This document shows, piece after piece, positions 1 to 5,892 of a stretch of 9,606 nt of DNA (position 1 is its first letter; every line of letters starts with the position of its first letter). Source of the stretch: CAZMCT01 sp964564785 (lineage in GTDB: Bacteria; Planctomycetota; Phycisphaerae; UBA1845; Fen-1342); the NCBI GenBank assembly GCA_964564785.1, contig CAZMCT010000137.1:1-9606 (forward strand). The letters are read 5' to 3'. Position numbers and translations under genes: made by a program. The notes beneath the pieces are model-generated. The model was given only the letters and a program-made list of their open reading frames with translations, had not been told where the DNA came from and did not search any database.

Positions 1-11
1 GTCGATAAGCT

Positions 12-65
12 CACCGCCGGGGGCGGCGGTGCCACACCGTTGTGGCCCAGCCGCCCTCGGCTGGG
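12..65. repeat. three consecutive perfect hairpins
   Basis: Three perfect inverted repeats abut each other. CACCGCC (12-18) pairs with GGCGGTG (25-31). GCCACA (31-36) pairs with TGTGGC (41-46) around a 4-nt loop. CCCAGCCG (46-53) pairs with CGGCTGGG (58-65) around CCCT. No T-run follows on either strand, so a simple intrinsic terminator is not supported. The 16-mer at 18-33 recurs exactly at 9238-9253, upstream of valS, which suggests a dispersed repeat family. It could be a structured RNA or a degenerate mobile repeat; the sequence does not decide. Confidence 0.6.
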
Positions 66-192
66 GGCAGAACCGGCAGGATATCGCGGGGCGGCGGGTT
101 GCGAAACACCGGCGGATCGCAAGGGGAACCGCAGTGGCGCGGAGAGCGCGGAGGGCGACAAAAACACGACGCGAAGCGCCGGCGAGCGCCCG
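66..192. other. intergenic stretch, no gene seen
   Basis: The whole of 1-376 has no credible gene. Open frames exist on both strands, but only because the DNA is GC-rich, and none has a ribosome site or recognisable protein features. Between the hairpins and the 30-bp repeats lies a purine-rich stretch (about 120-165) built from GCGGAG-like words, which also looks like repeat-derived intergenic DNA. Confidence 0.5.
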
Positions 193-372
193 ATCGGAGC
201 CCCGAGCGGCAGCGACGGGTCAGTCCGAGCCCGGAGCGGTAGCGACGGAGCAATCCGAGCCCGGAGCGGTGGCGACGGGGCAATCCGAGCCCGGAGCGGG
301 AGCGACGGGTCAAACCGCTCCCTGCCGGTCGCGGCTCGGACGGATCGCTCCCTGCCGGTTGCGGCTCGGATT
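193..372. repeat. 30-bp tandem repeats, four forward and two of inverted type
   Basis: Four direct units of 30 bp begin at 193, 223, 253 and 283. Each carries CGGAGCC or CCGAGCCC, then GAGCGG, then GCGACGG. Two further 30-bp units (about 313-372) carry CGCTCCCTGCCGGT followed by GCGGCTCGG, so the GAGCC/GGCTC words switch strand at about position 313. The units are contiguous with no spacers, so this is not CRISPR. Because 30 is divisible by 3, all six frames repeat, and this creates false decapeptide-repeat frames on both strands. The array lies directly downstream of the glycosidase stop codon. Confidence 0.85.
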
Positions 373-376
373 CGGG

Positions 377-2323
377 TCATAACGGCGGGAGGGCCTCGCG
401 GGGGTCGATCTGACGGCGAAGATGGCCGGCGGGGTCGAGGTGCTCCGCGAAAATCGAGAGGTCGGCCGTCGCTTCGCTGCCGTCCAGCCGCTGGTCGCGG
501 AGGTGATTCCACGCCGCCATGGGCAGCATCACGCCAAAGCTGTACAGCGGGTCGCTCTCGGGCGTATCGTCGCCGTCGGCCGTCTCGGCGTGGTAGTTTT
601 CGTGCAGGTGGCCTTCCTCGAGCCACTCCTGCCGCATGGTTTCCAGGCAGGCGCGGGCCAGCTCGGCTGCGGCCGCCTCGTCGCGCTGCTCGCGGAGCGC
701 CGCGTGAACGAGCAGCGTTTGCGCCGGCCAGATGCGGCCGCGAACATAGTACTGCTCGGGATAGGCCGGGTCGTCGCGCGGGCTGACGGGCATGACGTAG
801 CGCCCGCCGAACCGGCGCGGATTGCGCAGGTGCTCGCGGACGGCCCGCTCGACGTGTTCGCGCCGGGTCGTGGGCAGGAACAGCGGGTAGAAGCAGATCG
901 GCGAGGCGCGGTGATTCCAGCTTCCGTTCCAGTCGCGGCTGAGCCACAGGCCGGCGTCGTCGTTCCAGAGCGATTGCTCGATGCTGCGGCCGACCTGCTC
1001 CCCGCGGGCGCGAAAGCGGGCGGCGTCGTCGTGGCGTCCGAGCAGTTCCGCCATGTTGGAAAGACAGAAGGCGTCGAGCGCATGCAGGGCGGAGAGTCCA
1101 ATGTCGCTCTGCTCCTGGGTATTCGTCTCCAGGTTGAAACGGACGCCGTCCCACATGGGGTGGTTGTCCATGCCTGTTTCGTAGCGACTGGCCCAGAGGG
1201 TGTGGGCCTGCCACTGCGGGTGGGCGGGTGCGGTCGGGTTGCTGCCCCACTCGAGCAGGCCGTCGCCGTTTCCGTCGCGGTTGCGCCGCCACCAGTTGTG
1301 GTAACGGACCAGCCGGTCGTAGTAGTTCTCGACGAAAGACCGATCGCCGGTCTTCAGGTACGCCTTCCACAGGCCGTAGCTGGCGTCGGGCGGCATCCCG
1401 CGGTCGGCCGAGATGCCGATCGGGCTGGCGATGCCGGGCACGAGGCCCTCGGGCGTCTGAACCATGAGCTGCGGGCGGACGATCTGGTGGGCGAAATCGG
1501 GGTCGTACTCGGCCGCGGCGGGCAGCAGGAGGAAGGTGTCCCAGTTGAACAGCACCCACTCGCCGTAGTTGCCGTGGACGCACCAGTCGCGGCTGCACAC
1601 CTGCACGGGCTCGCCGCGGTCGGCCGCCCAGATCAGATTCCATCCCAATCCGAACGGAATCGCGGCGTACACCCACCAGAATTCGGGCGGGACGAAGCGG
1701 AAGCGAGCCATGAACGCGGCCCGCGCATCCGCGACCTTGGCGGCGATCTCGCGTTCGGCCGGGGTCAGGGCATCCGTCAGTCGGCCGGTGGCCGGCGGAC
1801 CTTCGTCGCGGGCTTCGAGGCGGTGGCCGGGCTCGGCCGCGGGCTCGATGACGGCGATGAAGGGGCGGGCGAGCGGTGAAACGATGACCGAACCGCGGCG
1901 ATGGGCGGGGGGCGTGGGCGACCAGATGCGCCAGGCGGCGGCGCGGCGGCGGGCGACGACCTCGTGCTCGCGGGTGACGACCTGGCCGTCGGGTCGGAGA
2001 TAAAGCGTTTCAAGCTGAATATCGACGGAACCGGCCGCGGCCGGATCGAGGCAGCGGACGAGCAGATAGGTGCGCTCCTGGTCGCCGGCCGCTTCGAACG
2101 ACCAGCGGATGTCACCGAAGCGGAGCGTGACCTGGGCATAACCGCCGCGGAAGTCGTTGGGGCCGAGGCGGTCGAGGGCCGGCCAGCGGAACTCGGACTG
2201 GTAAACGCGCGTCTGGCGGTTGTAAAGAGCGACGCGGACGAGGAGGTCGTCGGGTCCGTTGAGCACCGCCGGCAACGTCGTTCGTTCCCAGCAGCGCCAG
2301 GGATTGCTGGTGAGCCAGTGCAT
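377..2323 (-). CDS. GH63 / MGH-like glycoside hydrolase
   Basis: 648 residues with no signal peptide, so probably cytoplasmic. An N-terminal beta-rich region (about 1-160) precedes an (alpha/alpha)6-barrel domain (about 190-610) typical of GH63 and the related mannosylglycerate hydrolases. Visible family motifs are GMDNHP (384-389), whose D386 is the probable general acid; YVRGRIWP (526-533); and HLHENYHAET (572-581), whose E575 is the probable base. Aromatic and acidic sugar-site residues such as FNWDT (259-263) are also present. These enzymes are inverting alpha-glycosidases. Planctomycetes are known to make mannosylglucosylglycerate, so a glucosyl- or mannosyl-glycerate hydrolase is one option and an alpha-glucosidase another; the substrate is not determined here. 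The ATG at 2321-2323 is supported by GAAGGA six bases upstream. The gene is transcribed divergently from the dehydrogenase. Confidence 0.85.
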   Translation of the reverse strand: MHWLTSNPWRCWERTTLPAVLNGPDDLLVRVALYNRQTRVYQSEFRWPALDRLGPNDFRGGYAQVTLRFGDIRWSFEAAGDQERTYLLVRCLDPAAAGSVDIQLETLYLRPDGQVVTREHEVVARRRAAAWRIWSPTPPAHRRGSVIVSPLARPFIAVIEPAAEPGHRLEARDEGPPATGRLTDALTPAEREIAAKVADARAAFMARFRFVPPEFWWVYAAIPFGLGWNLIWAADRGEPVQVCSRDWCVHGNYGEWVLFNWDTFLLLPAAAEYDPDFAHQIVRPQLMVQTPEGLVPGIASPIGISADRGMPPDASYGLWKAYLKTGDRSFVENYYDRLVRYHNWWRRNRDGNGDGLLEWGSNPTAPAHPQWQAHTLWASRYETGMDNHPMWDGVRFNLETNTQEQSDIGLSALHALDAFCLSNMAELLGRHDDAARFRARGEQVGRSIEQSLWNDDAGLWLSRDWNGSWNHRASPICFYPLFLPTTRREHVERAVREHLRNPRRFGGRYVMPVSPRDDPAYPEQYYVRGRIWPAQTLLVHAALREQRDEAAAAELARACLETMRQEWLEEGHLHENYHAETADGDDTPESDPLYSFGVMLPMAAWNHLRDQRLDGSEATADLSIFAEHLDPAGHLRRQIDPREALPPL

Positions 2324-2329
2324 GTGCGT

Positions 2330-2335
2330 TCCTTC
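2330..2335 (-). promoter_or_regulatory. ribosome binding site of the glycosidase
   Basis: On the minus strand the hexamer reads GAAGGA, with a 6-nt gap to the ATG. It fixes the start at 2323. The dispersed element copy A begins only six bases further upstream. Confidence 0.7.
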
Positions 2336-2340
2336 AGTGG

Positions 2341-2430
2341 CCCGTTGAAACGGGGCTGGCTCGGCGTCAATCCGCCATCACGGCAGCGCCAACAGGCGCT
2401 CCCGCGGTGCCTGTCCCCTTTTGCAACGGG
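2341..2430 (+). repeat. dispersed ~90-bp element, copy A
   Basis: 90 bp bounded by perfect 7-bp inverted ends, CCCGTTG and CAACGGG. The core reads CGGCAGCGCCAAC, then CTCCCGCGGTGCCTGT, then CCCCTTTT, as in copy D. It lies just upstream of the glycosidase ribosome site, so it would be in that mRNA leader if transcription starts near 2483. It encodes no protein. See copies B, C and D. Confidence 0.85.
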
Positions 2431-2489
2431 CTTTTGACCAGAGGCTCGGGGGATGCGGCCGACCCGCGCCCGCAGCACTCATCGGAGGC

Positions 2490-2495
2490 ATTATA
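2490..2495 (-). promoter_or_regulatory. possible -10 box for the glycosidase
   Basis: The minus strand reads TATAAT, a perfect sigma70-type -10 box in otherwise GC-rich DNA. No convincing -35 hexamer sits 16-18 bp upstream. If it is used, the transcript would start near 2483 and have a leader of about 160 nt containing copy A. Confidence 0.35.
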
Positions 2496-2540
2496 GAGTG
2501 CAATCCGAGGACGGTGGGTTGAGTCCTGCACTGGCAGCTC

Positions 2541-2628
2541 TCTGAGAAAGGAGGCTGACTCGCGTCAACTCACGGTCACGGGAGCGCCAACAGCCACTTG
2601 GGCGGTTCCGGTCCCCTTTTTTGACGGG
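2541..2628 (+). repeat. dispersed ~90-bp element, copy B (degenerate)
   Basis: Same orientation as copy A and the most diverged of the four. It keeps GGCTGACTCGCGTCAA near the left, GGGAGCGCCAACAGCCACT in the core, and GTCCCCTTTTTTGACGGG at the right. The left inverted end is decayed (TCTGAG in place of CCCGTTG). It sits in the divergent promoter region between the glycosidase and the dehydrogenase. Confidence 0.75.
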
Positions 2629-2695
2629 CGGATAGGGGCCGGCAGGGACGTCGTGCTCGCACCGGCGAACCCGCGCCGGGCGTCTTCCCGGCGGG

Positions 2696-2701
2696 TACAA
2701 T
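2696..2701 (+). promoter_or_regulatory. possible -10 box for the dehydrogenase
   Basis: TACAAT matches the -10 consensus at five of six positions and lies 49 bp before the start codon. A good -35 box is not visible at the usual distance, so this is a weak call. Between 2629 and 2695 I see nothing else that can be named. Confidence 0.3.
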
Positions 2702-2738
2702 GACTCTTCCGCTGGTCGGGCCCTCTCCGGACCGGCCG

Positions 2739-2744
2739 AAGGAG
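2739..2744 (+). promoter_or_regulatory. ribosome binding site of the dehydrogenase
   Basis: A strong AAGGAG lies six bases before the ATG at 2751. It decides this start over the in-frame ATG at 2700, which has no such site and would add 17 residues unlike the family. Confidence 0.85.
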
Positions 2745-2750
2745 AACGCG

Positions 2751-3944
2751 ATGAAAGTCCTCGTCGCCTGCGAATTGCCGGACGACGCGCTCGAGCAACT
2801 GCGCAGCCTGGCGGTGGACCTCGACGTGCGACCGCAGGTCGCCCCGGCGGAGCTCAGGGCCGCGCTGACCGGCGTCGGCGTGCTGATCGTCGGCGGGACG
2901 CGCGTGTCGCCCGAGTCGCTGGCCGGCGCGGCCAGCCTGCAAATGATCGTGCATGCCGGCAGCGGGCCGGGAAACATCGCGCTCGAGGACGCGTCCAGCC
3001 AGGGCATTTTTGTCGCACACTGTCCGGACACGCACGCCACGGCGGTGGCCGAGCTGGCGATCGGCCTGCTTCTGGGGCTGGACCGCCGCATCGTGGACAA
3101 CACGATCGCCCTTCGTGAGGGGCGCTGGATTCGCGGCGAACTTGGCGACGCGCGCGGGCTGGCGGGCCGAACGCTGGGTCTGCTCGGCTATGACGCCGTC
3201 GGGCGGCTGGTGGCGGCGCGGGCCCGGGCGTTCGGGATGCGGGTCGTCGGCTGGTCGCCCCGCTGGCCTGATATTCACGCCGAGCCCGACTTCGAAGGCT
3301 GCAACTGGCCGCGCGAGGTCGCGCGGCTCGCGGACGCCGTCGTCGTGACTCCCGTCGGCCACCCGTCGGAACTGCTGGTCGACGCCGAGTTCCTCGACAG
3401 CATGAAGCCGGGAGCGCTTCTGATCCACGTCGGCCACCCCGGCGCCGTCGATGAGCCCGCGCTGCTCCGCGCCGTCGAGCAGCAGCACGTCCGCGCAGCG
3501 CTCGACGTGCACAGCACCGAGCCGGCCACCGAGTCTGCCCGATACCGCTGTCGCCTGTGCGAGATGCCGGGGGTGATCGGCACGCAGCACATCGGTCCGC
3601 TGACTGCCCAAGCCCGCCGCGCGACGGCCGACGAGGTCATCCGCGTCGTCCGTGCGTTCGTCGTGTCCGGTGAGGTACTCAATTGCCTGAACATCACCGA
3701 CCGCAGTCCGGCCACCTGGCAGCTCGTACTGCGGGTCCGCGACCAGGTGGGCGTGATGGCCGCCATTCTTGACGCGGTGCGGGCGGACGGGATCAACGCC
3801 CAGGAAATCACCAGCCGGGTTTTCACCGGAGCCAAGGCCGCCTGGTGTACGATCGCTCTGGACGAGCGTCCCAGCGCCGAGGCCCTCGCCAGCATCCGGG
3901 CCCTGCCCGACGTTCTGCATCTGGAACTCCGGGCCGTGGTCTGA
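2751..3944 (+). CDS. D-2-hydroxyacid dehydrogenase (PGDH-like) with ACT domain
   Basis: 397 residues. The layout matches D-3-phosphoglycerate dehydrogenase: a split substrate domain (about 1-100 and 285-315), a Rossmann NAD-binding domain (about 100-285) and a C-terminal ACT domain (323-395), which in SerA binds serine for feedback control. Conserved elements include AVAELAIGLLL (98-108), MKPGALLIH (218-226), E257 in TEP, and H280 in TQHIG (the E/H catalytic pair). Two features are odd. The position of the catalytic Arg (NxxRG in relatives) is H229, within HVGHPGAVD. The dinucleotide motif GxGxxG reads GYDAVG (146-151), with Asp for the central Gly. The acidic residue expected after the second strand is also missing (GWSPR). 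It may be a diverged paralogue acting on another substrate, or an ACT-regulated protein with weak activity. Calling it serA would overreach. Confidence 0.85.
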   Translation: MKVLVACELPDDALEQLRSLAVDLDVRPQVAPAELRAALTGVGVLIVGGTRVSPESLAGAASLQMIVHAGSGPGNIALEDASSQGIFVAHCPDTHATAVAELAIGLLLGLDRRIVDNTIALREGRWIRGELGDARGLAGRTLGLLGYDAVGRLVAARARAFGMRVVGWSPRWPDIHAEPDFEGCNWPREVARLADAVVVTPVGHPSELLVDAEFLDSMKPGALLIHVGHPGAVDEPALLRAVEQQHVRAALDVHSTEPATESARYRCRLCEMPGVIGTQHIGPLTAQARRATADEVIRVVRAFVVSGEVLNCLNITDRSPATWQLVLRVRDQVGVMAAILDAVRADGINAQEITSRVFTGAKAAWCTIALDERPSAEALASIRALPDVLHLELRAVV

Positions 3945-3962
3945 TACGTTGGCCGTCGAATT

Positions 3963-4006
3963 CGCGAGATTTGCCGCGCGGGCTACAACCCTTTGCCGAT
4001 CTCGCG
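3963..4006 (+). promoter_or_regulatory. inverted repeat before the prolyl isomerase gene
   Basis: CGCGAGAT (3963-3970) and ATCTCGCG (3999-4006) are perfect 8-bp inverted arms separated by 28 nt. TTGCCG occurs twice, at 3971 and 3993. The right arm ends next to TATAAC (4008-4013), a possible -10 box, so the arms could be an operator or an mRNA hairpin. There is no T-run, which argues against an intrinsic terminator for the dehydrogenase. Confidence 0.35.
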
Positions 4007-4007
4007 G

Positions 4008-4013
4008 TATAAC
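4008..4013 (+). promoter_or_regulatory. possible -10 box for the prolyl isomerase
   Basis: TATAAC matches TATAAT at five of six positions and is 15 bp before the chosen ATG. No -35 hexamer is evident, and the transcript would have a very short leader. The gene could also be read through from the dehydrogenase, 84 bp upstream on the same strand. Confidence 0.25.
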
Positions 4014-4028
4014 TACGCGGCAGGTGCT

Positions 4029-5147
4029 ATGTTCGTAACCTCTCGGACTTGTACGCGGTCGCTGTTGACCGCGGCCGCGGGCCTGTGTGCCCTCACGGCC
4101 GCAGCGGTTGCGCAGCCCGCCCTGGCAACCGAGTACGCCGGGTTGCGCTGCGATCTGCGCGCGCTGCGGCCGGTCTTCTGGCCGGAAGCCCCGATCCGGC
4201 TTCGGTTTAGCTTGATCAACACCTCCGACCAGCCGGTGGTCGTGCCGTTGGATCCGCCGTTATCGGTTGCGGAAGGGATCACGCTTCCAATCCAGATCAT
4301 CTTTGGCGGGAGTCCGCACGCGATCCTCGTCAGCTACGAGAACGAGGAGCCCCGGGAGATCCTGCCCCCGGCCGTGCCGCCCCCCTCCGGCGACGCGGTC
4401 AGCTCGTTGCGATTGGCTCCCGGTGGGGCGCTGGGCGCAGAAATCGATTTGGCGAGCTACTTCCCTGCGGCGCGATACACGGGCAGTTACCGCGTCGAAT
4501 GGCGGCCGCTGGAGGGCAAGATCGGAGCAGCGACGGCCGAGTTCCGGGTCGAATCGCGGCGCGACGCGATCCTGGTGACGGACCTGGGGAAAATCACATT
4601 CGTCCTCGAGTACGACCGGGCGCCGGCCAATGTCGAGAACTTTCTCGAGCTCGTGCGGGACGGCTTCTACAACGGCAAGACCCTGCATCGCGTCATCCCC
4701 GGTTTTATCCTGCAAGGCGGCTGCCCGAAAGGAGATGGCACCGGCATTCGCCCGGACGGAAAGCTCATCCCGGCCGAGTTCAGCGACCTCGAGGTGGACG
4801 CGGGCACGTTGCTGATGGCCCGCAAGCCCAGCGACCCGAACTCCGCCAGTTGCCAGTTCTTCATTGCGCTGTCGCGGCTGCGCGAACTCGACGGCCAGTA
4901 CACCGTCATCGGCCAGGCTCGCGACCCGGAGAGTCAGCGGACACTACAAGCGCTCGCGGCCGTGCCGACCGACAACCGGGACCGGCCCCGGAGCCCGCTG
5001 ACGATCCGCTCGATCAACCTCGTCGATCACGACCGGATGGCGTCCCGGGCGATCGAGCTGCGCCGCAGCACGACGTTCACACCGACGGAGTCTCCGTGCC
5101 CGCCGACGGAAACGCGGACGTCGGCACATCCGCCGCCGCAACCGTAG
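4029..5147 (+). CDS. exported cyclophilin-type peptidyl-prolyl isomerase
   Basis: 372 residues. A signal peptide is clear: Arg near the N-terminus, a hydrophobic run (about 11-28) and AQPALA ending at 33, so the protein acts outside the cytoplasmic membrane. Residues 34-175 form a beta-rich domain I cannot name. Residues 179-335 are a cyclophilin domain. The core active-site residues are kept: R221, F226 and Q229 in HRVIPGFILQGG, and Q276 and F278 in QFFI. The Trp and His of eukaryotic CypA are Glu and Tyr (ELDGQY, 286-291); the Tyr is common in bacterial cyclophilins. A Pro/Thr-rich tail follows (350-372). The ATG at 4029 was chosen over an upstream TTG at 3993 because it begins the signal peptide and has AGGTG just before it. 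Such enzymes speed proline isomerisation during folding of exported proteins. Confidence 0.9.
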   Translation: MFVTSRTCTRSLLTAAAGLCALTAAAVAQPALATEYAGLRCDLRALRPVFWPEAPIRLRFSLINTSDQPVVVPLDPPLSVAEGITLPIQIIFGGSPHAILVSYENEEPREILPPAVPPPSGDAVSSLRLAPGGALGAEIDLASYFPAARYTGSYRVEWRPLEGKIGAATAEFRVESRRDAILVTDLGKITFVLEYDRAPANVENFLELVRDGFYNGKTLHRVIPGFILQGGCPKGDGTGIRPDGKLIPAEFSDLEVDAGTLLMARKPSDPNSASCQFFIALSRLRELDGQYTVIGQARDPESQRTLQALAAVPTDNRDRPRSPLTIRSINLVDHDRMASRAIELRRSTTFTPTESPCPPTETRTSAHPPPQP

Positions 5148-5150
5148 CAG

Positions 5151-5242
5151 CCCGTTGGAAAAGAGGACAGGCACCGCGGGAGTGGCTGTTGGCACTCCCG
5201 TGAGGATGGGTTGGCGCGGAGCCAACCCCGTTTTTCGACGGG
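5151..5242 (-). repeat. dispersed ~90-bp element, copy C
   Basis: 92 bp in the orientation opposite to copies A, B and D. The ends are CCCGTTG and CGACGGG. It contains two perfect internal hairpins: CGGGAGTG (5177-5184) with CACTCCCG (5193-5200), and GGGTTGGC (5208-5215) with GCCAACCC (5221-5228). It begins 3 nt after the prolyl isomerase stop codon and fills nearly all of the gap to the convergent CBS gene. Confidence 0.9.
5208..5235 (+). terminator. intrinsic terminator inside copy C
   Basis: A perfect 8-bp GC-rich stem (GGGTTGGC / GCCAACCC) with a 5-nt loop is followed after two bases by TTTTT (5231-5235). It lies 60 bp after the prolyl isomerase stop, in the right orientation to end that transcript. 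It is part of the repeated element, so the element may supply terminators. Confidence 0.65.
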
Positions 5243-5258
5243 CGGGTCGGTCACACCG

Positions 5259-5762
5259 TCAGCTTCCCGGCGCGGTGCGGGATTGGGGCTCGCTTCGGGA
5301 TTGGGGCTCGTTTCGGGATTGGGGCTCGACCCACTCGCCGTACATGTACTCGTGGAGATACTGGATCGTTTCGCACTGCTCGGCCTCGGTGGCCTCGAGC
5401 ACGTCGCCGATGGAAACGATGCCGACGAGGCGGCCGGCGTCGACGACGGGCAGGTGTCGCAGCCGGCGGTTGCGCATGACGACCCGGCATTCGTGCCGCG
5501 TGGTCTGCGGGGTGCAGACGGCGACCGGCGAGGTCATCACCTCGCCGACGCGCACCTGAGCCGGGTCGCGTCGGGCGGCGACGACGCGGTTGAGGATGTC
5601 GCGCTCGGTGAAGATGCCGACCACGGTCTCGCCGCGGGTCACCACCAGCGCGCCGACGCGATACGTGTTCATCGCGCGGGCAGCGTCCAGAACTGTGTCA
5701 TCCTCGCGGACGCGATAGACCTGGGTACCTTTCCGCTCGAGAATGTTCTGCACCGTCGCCAT
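5259..5762 (-). CDS. two-CBS-domain protein
   Basis: 167 residues consisting of a tandem pair of CBS domains, which bind adenine nucleotides and act as energy or metabolite sensors. CBS1 spans about 12-62 (GIFTERD, 49-55) and CBS2 about 77-129 (GIVSIGD, 114-120). There is no fused enzyme or membrane domain, so this is a stand-alone cytoplasmic CBS protein with an unknown partner. The helix ending YLHEYMYGEW (135-144) is common in such proteins. The last part (146-163) is EPQSR[N/S/T] repeated three times, coded by an 18-bp tandem repeat, and is probably a disordered recent extension. The start at 5762 has GAGG eight bases upstream. It follows valS on the same strand by 130 bp but has its own promoter-like sequence. 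Confidence 0.9.
   Translation of the reverse strand: MATVQNILERKGTQVYRVREDDTVLDAARAMNTYRVGALVVTRGETVVGIFTERDILNRVVAARRDPAQVRVGEVMTSPVAVCTPQTTRHECRVVMRNRRLRHLPVVDAGRLVGIVSIGDVLEATEAEQCETIQYLHEYMYGEWVEPQSRNEPQSRSEPQSRTAPGS
5279..5330. repeat. 18-bp tandem repeat in the 3' end of the CBS gene
   Basis: Three units begin at 5279, 5297 and 5315. The first two read GGGATTGGGGCTCG plus four bases, and the third is two bases short. The period of 18 keeps the frame and codes the EPQSR[N/S/T] tail. The G-runs are on the plus strand, the template strand of this gene. Confidence 0.9.
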
Positions 5763-5808
5763 GCGTACAACCTCGCGAATTGCGTGCGGATGATCTGGAA
5801 GTCATGCG

Positions 5809-5837
5809 ATTCTAGCGCGCGATCGCCGGCATGTCCG
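5809..5837 (-). promoter_or_regulatory. probable promoter of the CBS gene
   Basis: On the minus strand CGGACA (5832-5837) and TAGAAT (5809-5814) are separated by exactly 17 bp. They match TTGACA at four of six and TATAAT at five of six positions. Transcription would start near 5802, giving a leader of about 40 nt. This is the best spaced promoter-like pair in the window. Confidence 0.45.
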
Positions 5838-5850
5838 CCCGAGCGCGGGA

Positions 5851-5877
5851 CCGGCGCCCCGAAGCGGCCCGCGCCGG
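5851..5877 (-). other. hairpin downstream of valS
   Basis: CCGGCGC (5851-5857) and GCGCCGG (5871-5877) are a perfect 7-bp inverted repeat with a 13-nt loop, starting 15 nt after the valS stop codon. No T-run follows on the minus strand, so it is not a standard intrinsic terminator. It could stabilise the mRNA 3' end. Confidence 0.35.
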
Positions 5878-5892
5878 AACTGCGCTGCGGCG

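Noticed and set aside
193..372. CRISPR array
   Set aside because: The 30-bp units are contiguous with no spacers, and no cas genes are present.
29..382. Short open frames with decapeptide repeats across 193-372
   Set aside because: A 30-bp period keeps all six frames open and repetitive. Frames on both strands show this, and none has a start signal or a non-repeat domain.
422..1879. Long plus-strand open frame (485 codons) opposite the glycosidase
   Set aside because: It is the antisense shadow of a clear GH63 gene in GC-rich DNA. Its translation has no recognisable motif, and there is no ribosome site.
2565..3920. Long minus-strand open frame (451 codons) opposite the dehydrogenase
   Set aside because: It lies antisense to a gene with strong family motifs and a good ribosome site, and it runs into repeat copy B at its end. 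It is a shadow frame.
3959..5781. Shared 10-mer AATTCGCGAG before the prolyl isomerase gene (3959-3968) and before the CBS gene (5772-5781, minus)
   Set aside because: A single 10-bp match in GC-rich upstream DNA can arise by chance, and the spacing to the two start codons differs.
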